Shown one piece after another: positions 12,530 through 21,665 of a stretch of DNA of 64,000 bases. The position numbers were made by a program, and so were the translations under genes. Position 1 is the first letter of the stretch. Each line of letters begins with the position of its first letter. The DNA is taken from contig JAEOAD010000045.1 in the NCBI GenBank assembly GCA_036365145.1, positions 18,765,501 to 18,829,500 of the forward strand, given 5' to 3'. Source of the stretch: Orientallactaga sibirica. Lineage: Eukaryota; Chordata; Mammalia; Rodentia; Dipodidae. The notes below the pieces were generated by a model, which saw nothing but the letters and a program-made list of their open reading frames with translations, had not been told where the DNA came from and did not search any database.

Positions 12530-13890
12530 TTCTCTCTCCTTCTGTCTCTCTCTCAAATAAAATCATTTTTAATATTTTATTTATTTATTTGAAAGAGAGA
12601 GAAAATGGGTGTGCCAGGGCCTCCAGCCACTGCAAATGAACTTCAGATACATGTGCTACTTCTTGCATCTGGCTTTATGTGGGTACTAAGGAACTGAACC
12701 CGGTTTCTTGGGTTTTGCAGGCAAGCTCCTTAACTACCAAGCCATCTCCAGCCCAAAAATATTTATTCAAAACATAGCGTTTTTTTTTTTCAGTGCTGAG
12801 GACCGAACTCAGAGCCTTACACTTGCTAGGCAAGTGCTTATCCACTGAGCTAAATCCCCTCAAAACATGGTGAAAGCAGGGCTGGCTTAGCGGTTAGGAC
12901 GCCTGCCTGCTAAGCCTAAGAACACCAGTTCCAATCTGCAGGTCCCACGTTTAGCCAGATGCAAGGTGATGCAAGGGCGCAATGTCACACTTGCCCACAA
13001 GGGGGCGCACACGTCTGGAGTTCTTTTACAGAGGCTGAGAGGCTGCTGGCGCACCCAACCCATTCTCTGTCTTCCTCTCCGTCTCACTCCATCTCTCTGT
13101 CTCTCTCTCCAAAAAAAAAAAAAAACACGGTGAAAGCAAAGAAAATTCAAAATTCATTAACGTGGCAAGATGGGCCTAGAAAAGGCTCTCAGTAAAGTTG
13201 GCCCTCTCTCTGCAGGGCAAACAAGGCGAGAGATGCAGGGGATTAGCAAGCAATAAGAGGCAATGAGGGTGGGAGAAAGAAGGGTTCCCCAAGGATGCCA
13301 TCTCTCTGGAAGTCAGAAGGCTGAAAGAGATGAAAAAGGGAACACGTGCTGGTTCTTTCTGTCATGCTGGTGAGGGTTCCTGGAGGGTCGCAGCACACCT
13401 GTGGGAACGCTGCTCCTTCCCAAAAAGCTGGAGATGGAATTCCTCCAAACCACCTTAGCCCTTTGCTTTGTCCCAGAACAGAAACCATTACTCACCCACC
13501 GGCAGGTCCTCGGGCAAGGTTACTGCCACAAAACTGAGCGGGAACTGTGGGGGCCTGTTGGCTGCCACTGCAGGGACACAGAGTGGGCGAACATCTGGAT
13601 ATTCTGCAAAGCTCCAGCCATTTGCCTGAAGCCCATCTCTGTCCTTACAGCCAGCCCTTAGCCTGACCCACCCACCTATATCTAGATTCTTTTCCAGGCC
13701 TTGCAAGGCCTGCCCAGTGATGTGGGCCATGCAAGCTGGGTGCTCATTAAACAGGGTTGCCCCATCCCTCCCAACCTTCAGGATGTTGCTGGGGGTCCCC
13801 AGTTTAGCGCTGCTCTTGTAGAAAAAGAAAACACCCACCAGACACCAAGAAGGCAGGAAGCAGGATGCAGAGTGACCACAGGCGCGCCAT
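134..13890 (-). CDS. CDHR2: CDHR2 (protocadherin-24), 5' part of the gene, 13 coding exons
   Basis: CDHR2 is a single-pass cadherin of intestinal and kidney brush borders. Its ectodomain pairs with CDHR5 between microvillus tips, and its tail (outside this window) binds the USH1C/ANKS4B/MYO7B complex. The exons join in frame to 506 residues. Residues 1-19 are a signal peptide (MARLWSLCILLPAFLVSVA). EC1 ends at EDRNDNAPVF (about 116-125), EC2 at DEPDLDPQF (about 234-242), EC3 at DVNDHKPEF (about 347-355) and EC4 at DINDHRPTF (about 474-482); EC5 begins and is cut by the left edge. Calcium-site motifs are present: XEX in PEDLPVG and VAEN, LDFE/LVDRE/LVDYE, and DxD in ATDKDTG, VDRDKG and YDPDQG. 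The family protein is about 1,300 residues, so roughly 40% is here. Identification rests on recalled family sequence and on RNF44 being the divergent neighbour, as in human. All splice sites are canonical except one probable GC donor at 1898-1899. Confidence 0.93.
383..538 (-). CDS. CDHR2: CDHR2 coding exon 12: EC4
   Basis: Encodes residues 401-452: GRNGTFILSL (NGT is a potential N-glycosylation site), the core of EC4 and the LVDYE calcium-site motif. Phase 0 at both ends. The acceptor is CTTTTGCAG and the donor GAG|GTGAGACTT. Confidence 0.94.
803..1407. repeat. SINEs in the CDHR2 intron between exons 11 and 12
   Basis: B1-like SINE on + at 803-960 (pol III A-box region and TTTAATCCCAGCACT). 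A B1-like fragment on - lies at about 1084-1150. A T-SINE on - lies at 1180-1407, ending in the reversed head CTAAGCCATCTCTCCAGCCC. Bases 1410-1830 are CA-rich, low-complexity intron with no exon visible. Confidence 0.85.
1900..2133 (-). CDS. CDHR2: CDHR2 coding exon 11: EC3-EC4, probable GC donor
   Basis: Encodes residues 323-400, with the linker VTDVNDHKPEF and EC4 up to MVAYDPDQ. The acceptor is GTACCTCAG. The frame- and family-preserving 3' end reads CAG|GCAGGCAC, a GC instead of a GT donor. A GT donor 18 bases further (GGG|GTGGGG, exon end 1882) would add six in-frame residues (AGTWEG) inside a calcium-binding loop. Confidence 0.88.
2206..3040. repeat. SINE cluster between CDHR2 exons 10 and 11
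   Basis: T-SINE + at 2206-2410, B1-like + at 2428-2583, T-SINE + at 2592-2775, and B1-like + at 2801-2955 running into an (AAATA/AAAAT)n tail to about 3040. Together they fill almost the whole intron 2134-3085. Confidence 0.88.
3086..3204 (-). CDS. CDHR2: CDHR2 coding exon 10: EC3
   Basis: Encodes residues 283-322, starting with the split asparagine of NSTRPGWFNIG (a potential N-glycosylation site) and containing SDLVDREQLLEENEE. The acceptor is CCCTGTCAG and the donor ATG|GTGAGTGG. Confidence 0.93.
3319..3394 (-). CDS. CDHR2: CDHR2 coding exon 9: EC3
   Basis: Encodes residues 258-282 (GTSVLKVEAVDRDKGINDNV...) plus one base of codon 283. DRD supplies the DxD calcium ligands. The donor is GTGAGAACT. 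Confidence 0.92.
3472..3618 (-). CDS. CDHR2: CDHR2 coding exon 8: EC2 end, EC3 start
   Basis: Encodes residues 209-257. It holds the non-canonical linker VVDEPDLDPQF in place of DxNDNAP, and the EC3 start REFYSATVAEN. Phase 0 at both ends. The acceptor is TCCCTGCAG and the donor GTATGTGCC. Confidence 0.94.
3694..3819 (-). CDS. CDHR2: CDHR2 coding exon 7: EC2
   Basis: Encodes residues 167-208, including LSYNNKSAFYQLELKAC. NKS is a potential N-glycosylation site. Phase 0 at both ends. The acceptor is GTGTCGCAG and the donor GTGAGTGGAG. Confidence 0.94.
4431..5277. repeat. SINE cluster between CDHR2 exons 6 and 7, with one variant T-SINE
   Basis: B1-like - at 4431-4594, T-SINE - at 4596-4785, variant T-SINE + at 4827-5050, a short (TA)n at 5059-5082, and T-SINE - at 5083-5276. 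The variant has a distinct middle (GACGCAAGGGCGCAATGC, then CTTGCCCACAAGGGG) that ordinary T-SINEs lack. The last SINE abuts exon 6 by about 10 bases. Confidence 0.87.
5286..5375 (-). CDS. CDHR2: CDHR2 coding exon 6: EC2
   Basis: Encodes residues 137-166: TLPVGTVVFSVLATDKDTG (XEX completion and DxD calcium ligands), then VVEYSIEK. Phase 0 at both ends. The acceptor is TCTTTACAG and the donor GTGAGTGCAG. Confidence 0.94.
6044..7505. repeat. SINEs and an (AT)n tract around CDHR2 exon 5
   Basis: Two B1-like elements on - at 6044-6220 and 6230-6391. To the right of exon 5: B1-like + at 6741-6868, a (TA)n microsatellite at about 6944-6994, T-SINE - at 7056-7273, and T-SINE + at 7307-7505 carrying an (AC)n tract in its tail region. 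Confidence 0.86.
6594..6683 (-). CDS. CDHR2: CDHR2 coding exon 5: EC1-EC2 linker
   Basis: Encodes residues 107-136 with the canonical cadherin linker EDRNDNAPVF and the start of EC2 (STTISE). Phase 0 at both ends. The acceptor is CACTTGCAG and the donor GTAACTGC. Confidence 0.94.
7627..9850. repeat. SINE cluster in the CDHR2 intron between exons 4 and 5
   Basis: B1-like + at 7627-7775; T-SINE + at 8088-8315; an old B1-like - at about 8330-8453; a GGGA-rich tract at 8459-8530; 5'-truncated B1-like + at 8568-8692; T-SINE + at 8823-9002; variant T-SINE + at 9028-9290; B1-like + at 9321-9478, 9511-9653 and 9711-9850. The stretch 9855-10000 is AT-rich and unassigned. Confidence 0.86.
10105..10158 (-). 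CDS. CDHR2: CDHR2 coding exon 4: EC1 strand segment
   Basis: A short exon of 18 codons (residues 89-106), phase 0 at both ends. The acceptor is TTCTGCTACAG and the donor GTGAGTTGGG. It is less conserved than its neighbours but needed to join LDFE to the next exon. Confidence 0.85.
10290..10429 (-). CDS. CDHR2: CDHR2 coding exon 3: core of EC1
   Basis: Encodes residues 42-88, with AEDFDNDTLTYGISG and ending in the calcium-site motif LDFE. The first two bases complete the split glycine codon from exon 2. The acceptor is TTATTTCCAG and the donor GTAAAGAGC. Confidence 0.93.
10471..11735. repeat. T-SINEs and a long purine tract in the CDHR2 intron between exons 2 and 3
   Basis: T-SINE - at 10471-10681, T-SINE + at 10887-11098, an almost pure purine tract at about 11125-11323 of GAAA, GGGA and AAAAG units, then T-SINE + at 11328-11503 and 11527-11735. 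Confidence 0.87.
11873..13126. repeat. Mixed SINE cluster with an ID element and a variant T-SINE
   Basis: An old B1-like - at about 11873-12006; T-SINE - at 12058-12259; T-SINE + at 12331-12563; T-SINE - at 12567-12754; a reversed ID-type SINE at about 12786-12860 (TTGCTAGGCAAGTGC core); variant T-SINE + at 12878-13126 with the CCACAAGGGGGCGC core. Confidence 0.84.
13496..13567 (-). CDS. CDHR2: CDHR2 coding exon 2: start of EC1
   Basis: Encodes residues 18-41, including the mature N-terminus AANRPPQF and the calcium-site motif PEDLPVG. The acceptor is CCCTGCAG and the donor GTGAGTAATGG. Both ends are phase 1. Confidence 0.92.
13839..13890 (-). CDS. CDHR2: CDHR2 coding exon 1: start codon and signal peptide
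   Basis: The ATG is at 13888-13890 on the minus strand. It encodes residues 1-17, a short basic start followed by a hydrophobic stretch (LWSLCILLPAFLV), plus one base of codon 18. The donor is G|GTGGGTGT. The split codon GTG joins exon 2 as ...LVSVAANRPPQF, matching the start of known CDHR2. Two AG acceptors lie just upstream of the ATG (TTTCTTAG and TCCTCAG), so a separate non-coding first exon is likely further right, but its position is not visible. Confidence 0.88.
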
Positions 13891-14210
13891 TGCTGAGGAC
13901 CCTAAGAAACAAGTGTCAGAAAGAGGTGCCTGGACCCCAGGCTACCCTCCTTTTGGCAGAGACCCACTTGACTGGGTCAAACCCAAAGCCACCAACCGCT
14001 TTTACTCAGTAGCTCTCCACCAGGGTTTATCACCCTCTGTTCATTTTCCACCAAGAAGCTGGTAGGGGTGGGTAGGGCATCTGAACCCACACTTGACACT
14101 CACTTGTGCCAAGCACTGCTCCCAAACATCTTAGTTGTGTAATCCCCTTACTCTTGCAGGTACAAGGTTCATCTCTTTCCTTGCTCACTGTTGGAATCTC
14201 CATTCCTAGC
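13891..14210 (-). promoter_or_regulatory. CDHR2: Probable CDHR2 5' flank
   Basis: Sequence immediately upstream of the CDHR2 start codon. It is not a CpG island, as expected for a tissue-restricted gene. On the minus strand it contains GGTGATAAACCC (GATA- and CDX-like) at about 14024-14035 and a GGGTCAAA half-site on the plus strand at about 13974-13981. The transcription start and any non-coding first exon were not located; the motifs are short and could be chance. Confidence 0.35.
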
Positions 14211-14330
14211 CCCTAACCCATAACTCTAACCCTATTTGAGCCACTAACACTAAACCCTAGTTGATAACCCTAACCCTCACCTTAACCCTAATCCCAACCC
14301 TACCCTCAACCCAACCCCTAACCCTAACCT
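14211..14330. repeat. Degenerate interstitial telomere-like repeat, (CCCTAA)n
   Basis: About 120 bases built from CCCTAA/AACCCT units with many substitutions and small insertions, such as TAACCCTAACCCTCACC and CCCCTAACCCTAACC. It lies about 320 bases upstream of the CDHR2 start codon and is not part of any SINE I recognise. Confidence 0.85.
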
Positions 14331-14606
14331 GCCGTGGCCCATGCTGGTCACCTCACTGTCTCTTTCTCACTCAACATCCCTTCAACAGAGACCCTGGCTC
14401 CAGCCAGCTCCCACCTCTTTGGTTGCCCACCTACTATGAAAACCCAGCATGAGGCTTTTGTTTCAGTTCAGATTGATCCTGTCTCAGTTTTCCCCAATCT
14501 ATGGGCATCAGGGAGAGTGGCCATTTTTAATATATGCTGACATTACATGAGTTGAGTTGCCCTCCCTCATTCATCCTGTCAATAGATATTTTATCTTATT
14601 TTACTA

Positions 14607-15245
14607 AATGTTTTTATTTATTTATTTATTTGCAAACAGAGAGAGGGGGAGAGAGGGAGAATGGGTACACCAGGGCCTCTAACCACTGCAGATGAACTTT
14701 AGATGCATGCATCACTTTGTGCATCTGACTACAGTGGGTGCTGGGGAATCAAACCCAGGTCCTTAAGCTTTGCTGGCAAGCACCTTTAACCACTGAGCCA
14801 TCTCTCCAAGTCCTTAAATAGATATTTATCAGTATCCACAACCCACTCTGTGTCAAACCTTATTCCCAGCCCTTGGAGATAGATATATCAGTGAGCAGAC
14901 AGGGAGGGGCTACCCTCACAAGGTTGATGGCTGCACAACCAGTTGCTGCTTAGCTGCTATGAAGGTAGAGAACTTGGACATTTCTCTCCCCTCTCCCCCA
15001 GAAGAGAGAGTATTTTAAGTTGGGGGTAGTGGCTCACAACTTTAATCTAGCACTTGGGTGACTGACATAGAAGGATCATTATGAATTCAAGGCCAGCCTG
15101 GGCTAGAGTGAGACACTGCCTTAAAAAAAAAAAAAAGGACTTTGCTGGGCATGGGCATGGTGGCACATGTCTTTAATCCCAGCACTAGACTAGGGAGGCA
15201 GAAGTAGGAGGATCACAGCCTGGGCTAGAGTGAGACCCTTCCTCA

Positions 15246-15295
<50 letters not shown>

Positions 15296-15800
15296 TACAT
15301 ACACACACACACACACACATACATACTGAAAAGATGGCTCTCTCTCTCAAATAACTGAATAAATTAATTAAAATAACAATAAGGGACTGGAGAGATGGCT
15401 CAATAGTCAAGAATGCTTGCTTGCAATGCTAATGGCCCAGGTTCGATTCCCCAGAGCCCACATAAAGCCAGATGCACAGAGTGGTGCATGCACCTGGAGT
15501 TTGGTTGCAGTGGCACGACGTGCACCCGTGTTGCTCTTTCTCTCTGCTTGCAAATAAATAATAAAAAATAAATAAAAACCAACAAAACTCAGGCTGGGGA
15601 GATGGATCAGCGGTTAAAGTGCTTGCTTGCGAATCCTACCAAAACAGGTACAATTCCCTAATACCCATGTAAAGACAGATGCACAAAGTGGTTCCTGCAT
15701 TGGGAGTTTGTGTGCAGCAGCAAGAGGTCCTGGTGCTCCCATACTCTCTCTCCCTCCCTCCTTCCCTTCTCATAAATAAGTAAATAAAAATAAATTATTT
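14607..15800. repeat. SINEs and dinucleotide repeats upstream of CDHR2
   Basis: T-SINE - at 14607-14812; B1-like + fragments at 15016-15138 and 15143-15265; a (TA)n/(CA)n tract at 15263-15326; T-SINE + at 15385-15590 and 15591-15800. Bases 14815-15000 are unique with no feature seen. Confidence 0.83.
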
Positions 15801-15805
15801 TTGGA

Positions 15806-15955
15806 AAAGATGATGCCATCAAAATAAAAGAGAGACTAATGGAGAGAGGAAGGGGATATGATGGAGAGTGGATTTGTAAAGAGGAAAGTGGGGGAGGGGA
15901 GGAATTATCATCATTTATTGTCTATAAGTATGGAAGCTGTCAATAAAAAAATAAT
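15806..15955 (+). mobile_element. L1 3' end, 5'-truncated copy
   Basis: About 150 bases matching the last 150 bases of the longer L1 copy at 34978-36465: CATCAAAATAAAAGAGAGAC, GGGATATGATGGAGAGTGGA and the terminal TGTCAATAAAAAAAT. Strong 5' truncation is typical of L1 retrotransposition. Confidence 0.75.
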
Positions 15956-16011
15956 ATTTTTAATCAGAGAAAATATTTTAGGTGTTGTGACAGTCAAAAA
16001 TTTTTATTTTG

Positions 16012-16408
16012 AGCCGGGCGTGGTGGTGCACGCCTTTAATCCCAGCACTTGGGAGGCAGAGGTAGGAGGATCGCCGAGAGCTCGAGGCCACCCTGAGACT
16101 ACATAGTGAATTCCAGGTCAGCCTGGACCAGAGTGAGACCCTACCTCACAAAACCAAAAAAAAAAAAAAAAAAAAAAAAAATTATTTTTTTATATTCCTT
16201 CCTGAAGGAAATGGGGACTATGTCTGCTCCCCTTGAATCCAGTGGGGCTTTCTTTGGGGGACAGTTGAGTCAGGGACTCACTATGTAGCCCTGACTGGCC
16301 TGGAACTTACTCTGTCCACCAGATTGGCCTTGCACTTGTGGCAATCCTCCTGCCTCTGCCTCCTGAGTGCTGAGATTTACAGACAGGCTTGTACCACCAT
16401 TCCTGACT
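16012..16408. repeat. Two B1-like SINEs
   Basis: B1-like + at 16012-16182 with a poly-A tail of about 22 bases, and an older, more diverged B1-like - at 16260-16408. Confidence 0.85.
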
Positions 16409-17140
16409 TAATCTACTGTGTTAGTCATGGTCTTTTTATTTTCTGTATTTTATAATGCTTTGGTATCTTTTGGGTTCTGGCTGATTGGAAAAGACGCAGC
16501 TAATTTCTAGAGGTCCCAAACAACTTACCCTCAAACATACCTTTCATATACAAACCAGTCTAGAACCCAGAGTCCCGGCCACTTCCCATGTCTAGCTTAC
16601 ACAAAACTCGCATTTCTCCACCCCAAGGCCAAGTACTGGACAGCTGGGGGACCACCACTGCAACCCACACCCCTGAGCTCACCTCCCACATCTCTCCATC
16701 TTCCTTCCCATGGAAACACAAAACATGTTCCTCCCACACTTTCCCTCCCACCTTCTGCTTCCTCAGCCACCTGGCCCCATGTGGCATGACCCACTCCCTC
16801 CTCTTGCAACTGCCAGTGATCAAACATCTTGGGGGGACACCAGAGATGCCTTTGGGCCTAGACCACAGTTTCCACTTCATAGCTCTTGGGACATTCTCCT
16901 GGGGACTCAACAGCAGTGTTGGAAGGAAGTCCACCCTGCCCTTGAATGGAGAGGAAGTAGCTCTCCAGCGGATACCCAGCTGCCAGCTATGTGACCAAAC
17001 TGCCCAGAAACCAGTCCTCTACCTGGCATTAAACTGTGTACCTAGCTTCCACCATCGCTTTCTAAACATATCAGTTATGGTGGGTTGGGGGTTTTGTTAT
17101 CGTGGTGGGTTTTGGTTGGTTTGGGTGTTTGCTTGTTTGT
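16409..17140. other. Unique intergenic stretch, no gene recognised
   Basis: Not repeat-derived by eye. A 243-codon plus-strand reading frame starts at 16588, but its last third (17141-17252) is reversed B1-like SINE. The upstream part has no recognisable domain and no splice structure, so it is not called a gene. Confidence 0.5.
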
Positions 17141-17252
17141 TTGAAGACTCACTCCGTCTTGCCCAGGCTGACCTTGAGCTCCTCAGCTCAAGATCCTCTT
17201 GCCTCAGCTTCCCCAGTGCTGGGATTATAGACAAGTACCATCACAGCTGGCC
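17141..17252 (-). repeat. Old B1-like SINE fragment
   Basis: Reversed Alu/B1-like sequence (GCCCAGGCTGACCTTGAGCTC ... GTGCTGGGATTATAGAC), clearly older than the family copies with the TTTAATCCCAGCACT box. Confidence 0.7.
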
Positions 17253-17470
17253 CTATTGTTACTGTTGTTTTTCTAGTAAGTTCTGTGGATGGTTGGAACA
17301 GGAAGGGTGGGGTCTTTAAGAAGGTCAAGTTTCTGCAGAGGTCTGAGGAGAGAGAAGAGGACCCAAGTGAGGAATGGAAGAGCCTTCTGTTCCACATGGA
17401 TGACCTCTCTGTCCTCCCTCTTGGAGCCCCACAGTTGAACACTTGGAGCTGGCAAAGACCTACGGCAGTT

Positions 17471-17971
17471 TGTGGTGGTTTGAATGAAGTGTCTCCCATA
17501 GCCCTAAGTGTGTGATTAAGCCTCATTCTTAACCCCTAACTGGCAGAGCCTTGAGGGGGTGGAGCCTTGCTGGAGGAAGTGTGTCCATGAGCTTTAGTAG
17601 TTGAGTTCCTCTTGCCAGAGCTTTCGAGCTCACTCCTGCTCGCTCCTCCCCATTAATATGTGATGATGTGACCCAGCTTCCTCCTCTGCCGTGCTTCCCC
17701 TGCCATGATGAAACTTCCCTTTTCCTCCCATGAGCTGCTTCTGGTCCAGTTTTGTTTTGTTTTGTTTTGTTTTGTTTTGTTTTGTTTTGTTTTGTTTTGT
17801 TTTTGTTTTTGGAGGTAGGGTCTCACTCTAGCTCAGGCTGACCTGGAATTAACTCTCTCAGAGTGGCCTCAAACTCATGGTGATCCTCCTACCTCTGCCT
17901 TCCAAGCGCTGGGACTAAAGGCGTGCGCCAACACCTGGTTGGTCATGTGTTTTAAACCAATAACTGCCACA
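17471..17971 (+). mobile_element. Solo LTR-like element (MaLR type) interrupted by a B1-like SINE
   Basis: Starts TGTGGTGGTTTGAATGAAG and ends AACTGCCACA, the TGT...ACA ends shared with the other LTRs of this window. A B1-like SINE on the minus strand (about 17750-17940, with a long (TTTTG)n tail at 17750-17805) splits it. No clear 5-bp target duplication was found. Any coding part is absent. Confidence 0.55.
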
Positions 17972-18414
17972 CCAATTATAACCTCATCAATCCAACCATG
18001 GTTGTAATGAGAGTAGGGTGGGAGTAGAGTACACCCACAGGAAGCAGAAGTAAAATGCCAGCAACATTGACGGTTCTAGAACCCTAAAAGAAGAGGCATG
18101 AGTTATTCGGGGAGGGGGAGTGAAAGCTGGTCAAAAGTTTCTAAGAGAGGCAATGAGACTTCCTGTCCCTACTTCCCCAGCCATGCAGTCAGGTGGCTGC
18201 CCCAGTGGATCCAGAGACGTTGGATCAGAAACATCTGGACTTGGAGACACCAGGCCTAGGGGACATGGGCACCATAGTGAAGTGGGATGAAATGAAAGAC
18301 TGCACAGTAAATGATGACATTTCTAGCATAGCCTGCCTCAGTCCAGAGAGTACGAGCAACCAGATGAGATGATCCCTCCATCAACAATCAGAATGAAAAC
18401 ACAGAAAACTGGGA
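17972..18414. other. Unique intergenic stretch
   Basis: About 440 bases without recognisable repeats, exons or convincing reading frames. Confidence 0.5.
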
Positions 18415-19600
18415 GTTGGGCTGCAGCTCAGTGGAAGAGTGCTTGCCTAGCATATGCAAAGACTCTGGGTTCCATCCCCAGCACAGTAAATAATAAAATA
18501 GTAATATAGCTGGGCATGATGGCACACATTTAATACCAGTCCTCGGGAGGCAGAGGTAGGAGGATCACTGCAGGTTGAAGGCCAGCCTAGGACTACAGAA
18601 TGAGTTCCAGGTCAGCCTGGACTAGAGGGAGACCTTGCCTCAATAAAACAAAAAAGCAAAACTGGAGGGATGGCATAGCAGTTAAGGTACTTGCCTGGAA
18701 AACCAAAGGACCCAGGTTCGATTTCCCCAGGACATATGTAAGCCAGATGCACAAGGTGGTGCAAGTGTCTGGAGTTCATTTGCAGTGGCTAGAGGCCCTG
18801 GTGCACCCACCCCCTCCCTTTGTGTCTCTCTCAAATAAGTAAAGTAAAACAATATTTAAAACAAGGGGGGAAGGGAGGGAAATATCAGGTGTGGTTTTTT
18901 TTTTTTGTTTTGTATGTAAGTATAAAAGTCAATAAAAAACAATAATTAAAAAAAAAAAAAACAGCCAGGTGTGGTGGTGCACACCTTTAATCCCAGCACT
19001 TGGGAGGCAGAGGTAGGAGGATCGCCATGAGTGAATTCCAGGTCAGCCTGAGCTAGAGTGAGACCCTACCTCAAAAAACAAAAACAGAAACAAAGTGACA
19101 AGTGACACCCGTGTCTGAAGTTTGTTTGCAGCAGCAAGAGGCCCTGGCATACCCATTCCCTTTCTCCCTCTCTCTCTCACAAACACAAATAAAAATATTT
19201 CAAAATTATTAAAAGAATTTGATCCATAAACATGAATATAAAAAAAAATGCCAGGCGTGGTAGTACACGCCTTTAATCCCAGCACTTGGGAGGCAGAGGT
19301 AGGAGGATCACTATGAGTTCGAGGCCACCCTGAGACTACATAGTGAATTCCAGGTCAGCCTGGACTAGAGTGAAACTCTACCCCAAAAAAAAAAAAAAAA
19401 AAAAAAAAAACAGGGCTGGAGAGATAGCTTAGAGGTTAAGGCACTTGCCTATAAAGCCAAAGGACCAAGGTTTGATTCCCCAGGACCCATGTAAGCCAGA
19501 TGCACAAGGTGGCATATGAGTCTGGAGTTTGTTTACAGTAGCTGGAAGCCCTGGCATACCCATTCCCTTTCTCTCTCTCTCTCTCAAACACTAAAAATAT
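18415..19600. repeat. ID, B1-like and T-SINE cluster with an L1 3' end
   Basis: ID SINE + at 18415-18487 (AGCTCAGTGGAAGAGTGC, then GGTTCCATCCCCAGCAC); B1-like + at 18510-18655; T-SINE + at 18657-18865; an L1 3' end + at about 18868-18960 (ATGTAAGTATAAAAGTCAAT); internally deleted B1-like + at 18964-19090; T-SINE fragment + at 19096-19200; B1-like + at 19250-19410; T-SINE + at 19411-19600. Confidence 0.8.
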
Positions 19601-19654
19601 CTCAAAATTATTAAAACTTTCTCTCCATAAAATAAATAAAAATATTTTTTAAAA

Positions 19655-19905
19655 ACTTGGAAGGAGCCATTTTCACTCTGAGTGGCCACCCTGAGACTAC
19701 TTTAATCCCAGGTCACTGGACTCAAATAAGGCAGAGATATTTTTAGGAGGATAAAGCCAAAGGACCAAGGTTTGATTCCAAGGCCACCCTGAGACTGGCA
19801 TGAGTCTAGTTTGTTTACAGTAGCAGGTCTCTCTCTCTCTCTCTTGCCTCTCTCTTTCTCTCTCTCAAATAAATAAAAATATTTTTAAAAAAGAGAGGAC
19901 AAGGC

Positions 19906-19954
<49 letters not shown>
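19655..19954 (+). repeat. Scrambled SINE mosaic followed by a long poly-A tract
   Basis: Short blocks of B1-like and T-SINE sequence occur in the wrong order. One 29-base block at 19751-19779 is identical to 19451-19479 of the neighbouring T-SINE, exactly 300 bases away. A pure A run at about 19907-19954 follows. Confidence 0.7.
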
Positions 19955-19955
<1 letters not shown>

Positions 19956-20161
19956 AGGAAGGGCTCTTATAGGCCAAGTATTTTCAGCCCTCAGCACTAT
20001 TGATGCTTAGGGCTGGGTAGCTCTGTAGTGGGGGCTATCCTGGGCCTGGGAGAACCTCAGCAGTCTCAGGCCTCTACCGGCCAAATATCATGGAATTTCC
20101 CAAGTTCTATTTGCCTTTCTCTCTCTCTCTCAAATAAATAAATAGTAAAAAATACAATATA

Positions 20162-20742
20162 GGGGCTGGAGAGATAGCTCAGCAGTTAAGACTCTTGTCT
20201 GCAAAGCCAAACAACCTGGGTTCAAATCCTCAGTATCCCCATAAAGCCAGGTGCTCACTGGCACATGTGTCTGGAGTTCCTTTGCAGTGGCTGGAGGCCC
20301 TGGCATGCCTGTTCTTTCTCTATCTGCCTTCCTCTCTCTCTCTCTCAAATAAATAAATAAATTGTAAAAAAAAAAATACATATATAGGGACTGGAGAGAT
20401 GGCTCAGTGGTTAAGGCAGTTGTCTACAAAGCCAAACAACCCGGGTTCAAATTCCTAGTACCCACATAAAGCCAGATGCTCACTGGCACATGCGTCTGGA
20501 GTTTATTTGCAGTGGCTGGAGGACCTGGTGTGTCCTTTCTCTCTATCTCTCTCTGTTTGCAAATAAATAAATAAAAATATTTTTAAATACCTATGCAGGG
20601 GCTGGGCGTGGTGGTGCATGCCTTTATCCCAGCACTCAGGAGGCAGAGGTAGGAGGATTGCCGAGAGTTTGAGGCCACCCTGAGACTACATAGTTAATTC
20701 CAGATCAGCCTGGACCAGAGTGAAACCCTACCTCGAAAAACC

Positions 20743-20774
<32 letters not shown>

Positions 20775-20991
20775 ATGAAGGGCTAGAGAGATAGCTTAGC
20801 AGTTAAGGTGCTTGCCTGCAAAGCCAAAGAACTCATGTTCGATTCCCCAGGACCCATGTAACACAGATGCACAAGGGGCACACACATCTGGAGCTCGTTT
20901 ATGGCTGCTGGAGGCTATGGTGCACCCATTCCTTCTCTCTCTGCCTATTTCTCTCTTGCTTTCTATCAAATAAATATATAAAAATAAAACC

Positions 20992-21037
<46 letters not shown>

Positions 21038-21665
21038 TGGGCTGGAAAGATGGCTTAGCTGTTAAGGCATTTGCCTGCAAAGCTAAAGGACCCAGATTTG
21101 ATTCCCCAGGACCCAGGTAAGCCAGATGCACAAGGTAGCACATGAATCTGGAGTTTGTTTGCAGTGGCTGGAGACTCTGGCATACCCATTCTCTCTCTCT
21201 CCCTCTCTCTCTCTCCCTCTCTCAAATATATATATAATTCTGGGAACTCAAAGACAATGGAGGGCTGGAGAGTTGGATTAGCAGTTAAGGCATTTGACTG
21301 CAAAGCCAAAGGATCCAGGTTCGATTCTCCAGGACCCAGGTAAGCAAGATGCACAAGGGGGCGCATGCATCTGGAGTTTGTTTGCAGTGGCTGGAGGCCC
21401 CGGTGCACCCTTTCTCTCTCTCCCTCTCTCTCTGCCTGTTTCTCTCTCAAGTAAATAAATAAAAAGATAATAAAAATAATTATTTTTTAAAAAGACAATG
21501 GAAAGCTGGGCGTGGTGGCGCAGGCCTTTAATCCCAGCATTCCGGAGACAGAGGTAGGAGGATCGCCGTGAGTTCAAGACCACCCCGAGACTACATAGTG
21601 AATTCCAGGTCAGCCTGGGCCAGAGTGAGACCCTACCGAAAAAAAAAAAAAAAAAAAAAAAAAAA
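20162..21665. repeat. Tandem run of SINEs, mostly T-SINEs on +
   Basis: T-SINE + at 20162-20375, 20388-20590, 20779-21000, 21039-21236 and 21261-21480. B1-like + at 20599-20771 and 21505-21665. A (TA)n/(CA)n tract lies at 20993-21036. Five same-strand T-SINEs fall within 1.3 kb. Confidence 0.86.

Noticed and set aside
16588..17319. 243-codon plus-strand reading frame
   Set aside because: Its end is translated reversed B1-like SINE and the rest has no domain or splice structure; likely chance.
20162..21480. Regularly spaced repeats that might suggest a CRISPR-like array
   Set aside because: They are whole SINE copies of about 200 bases with A-rich tails and diverged sequence in a mammalian genome.
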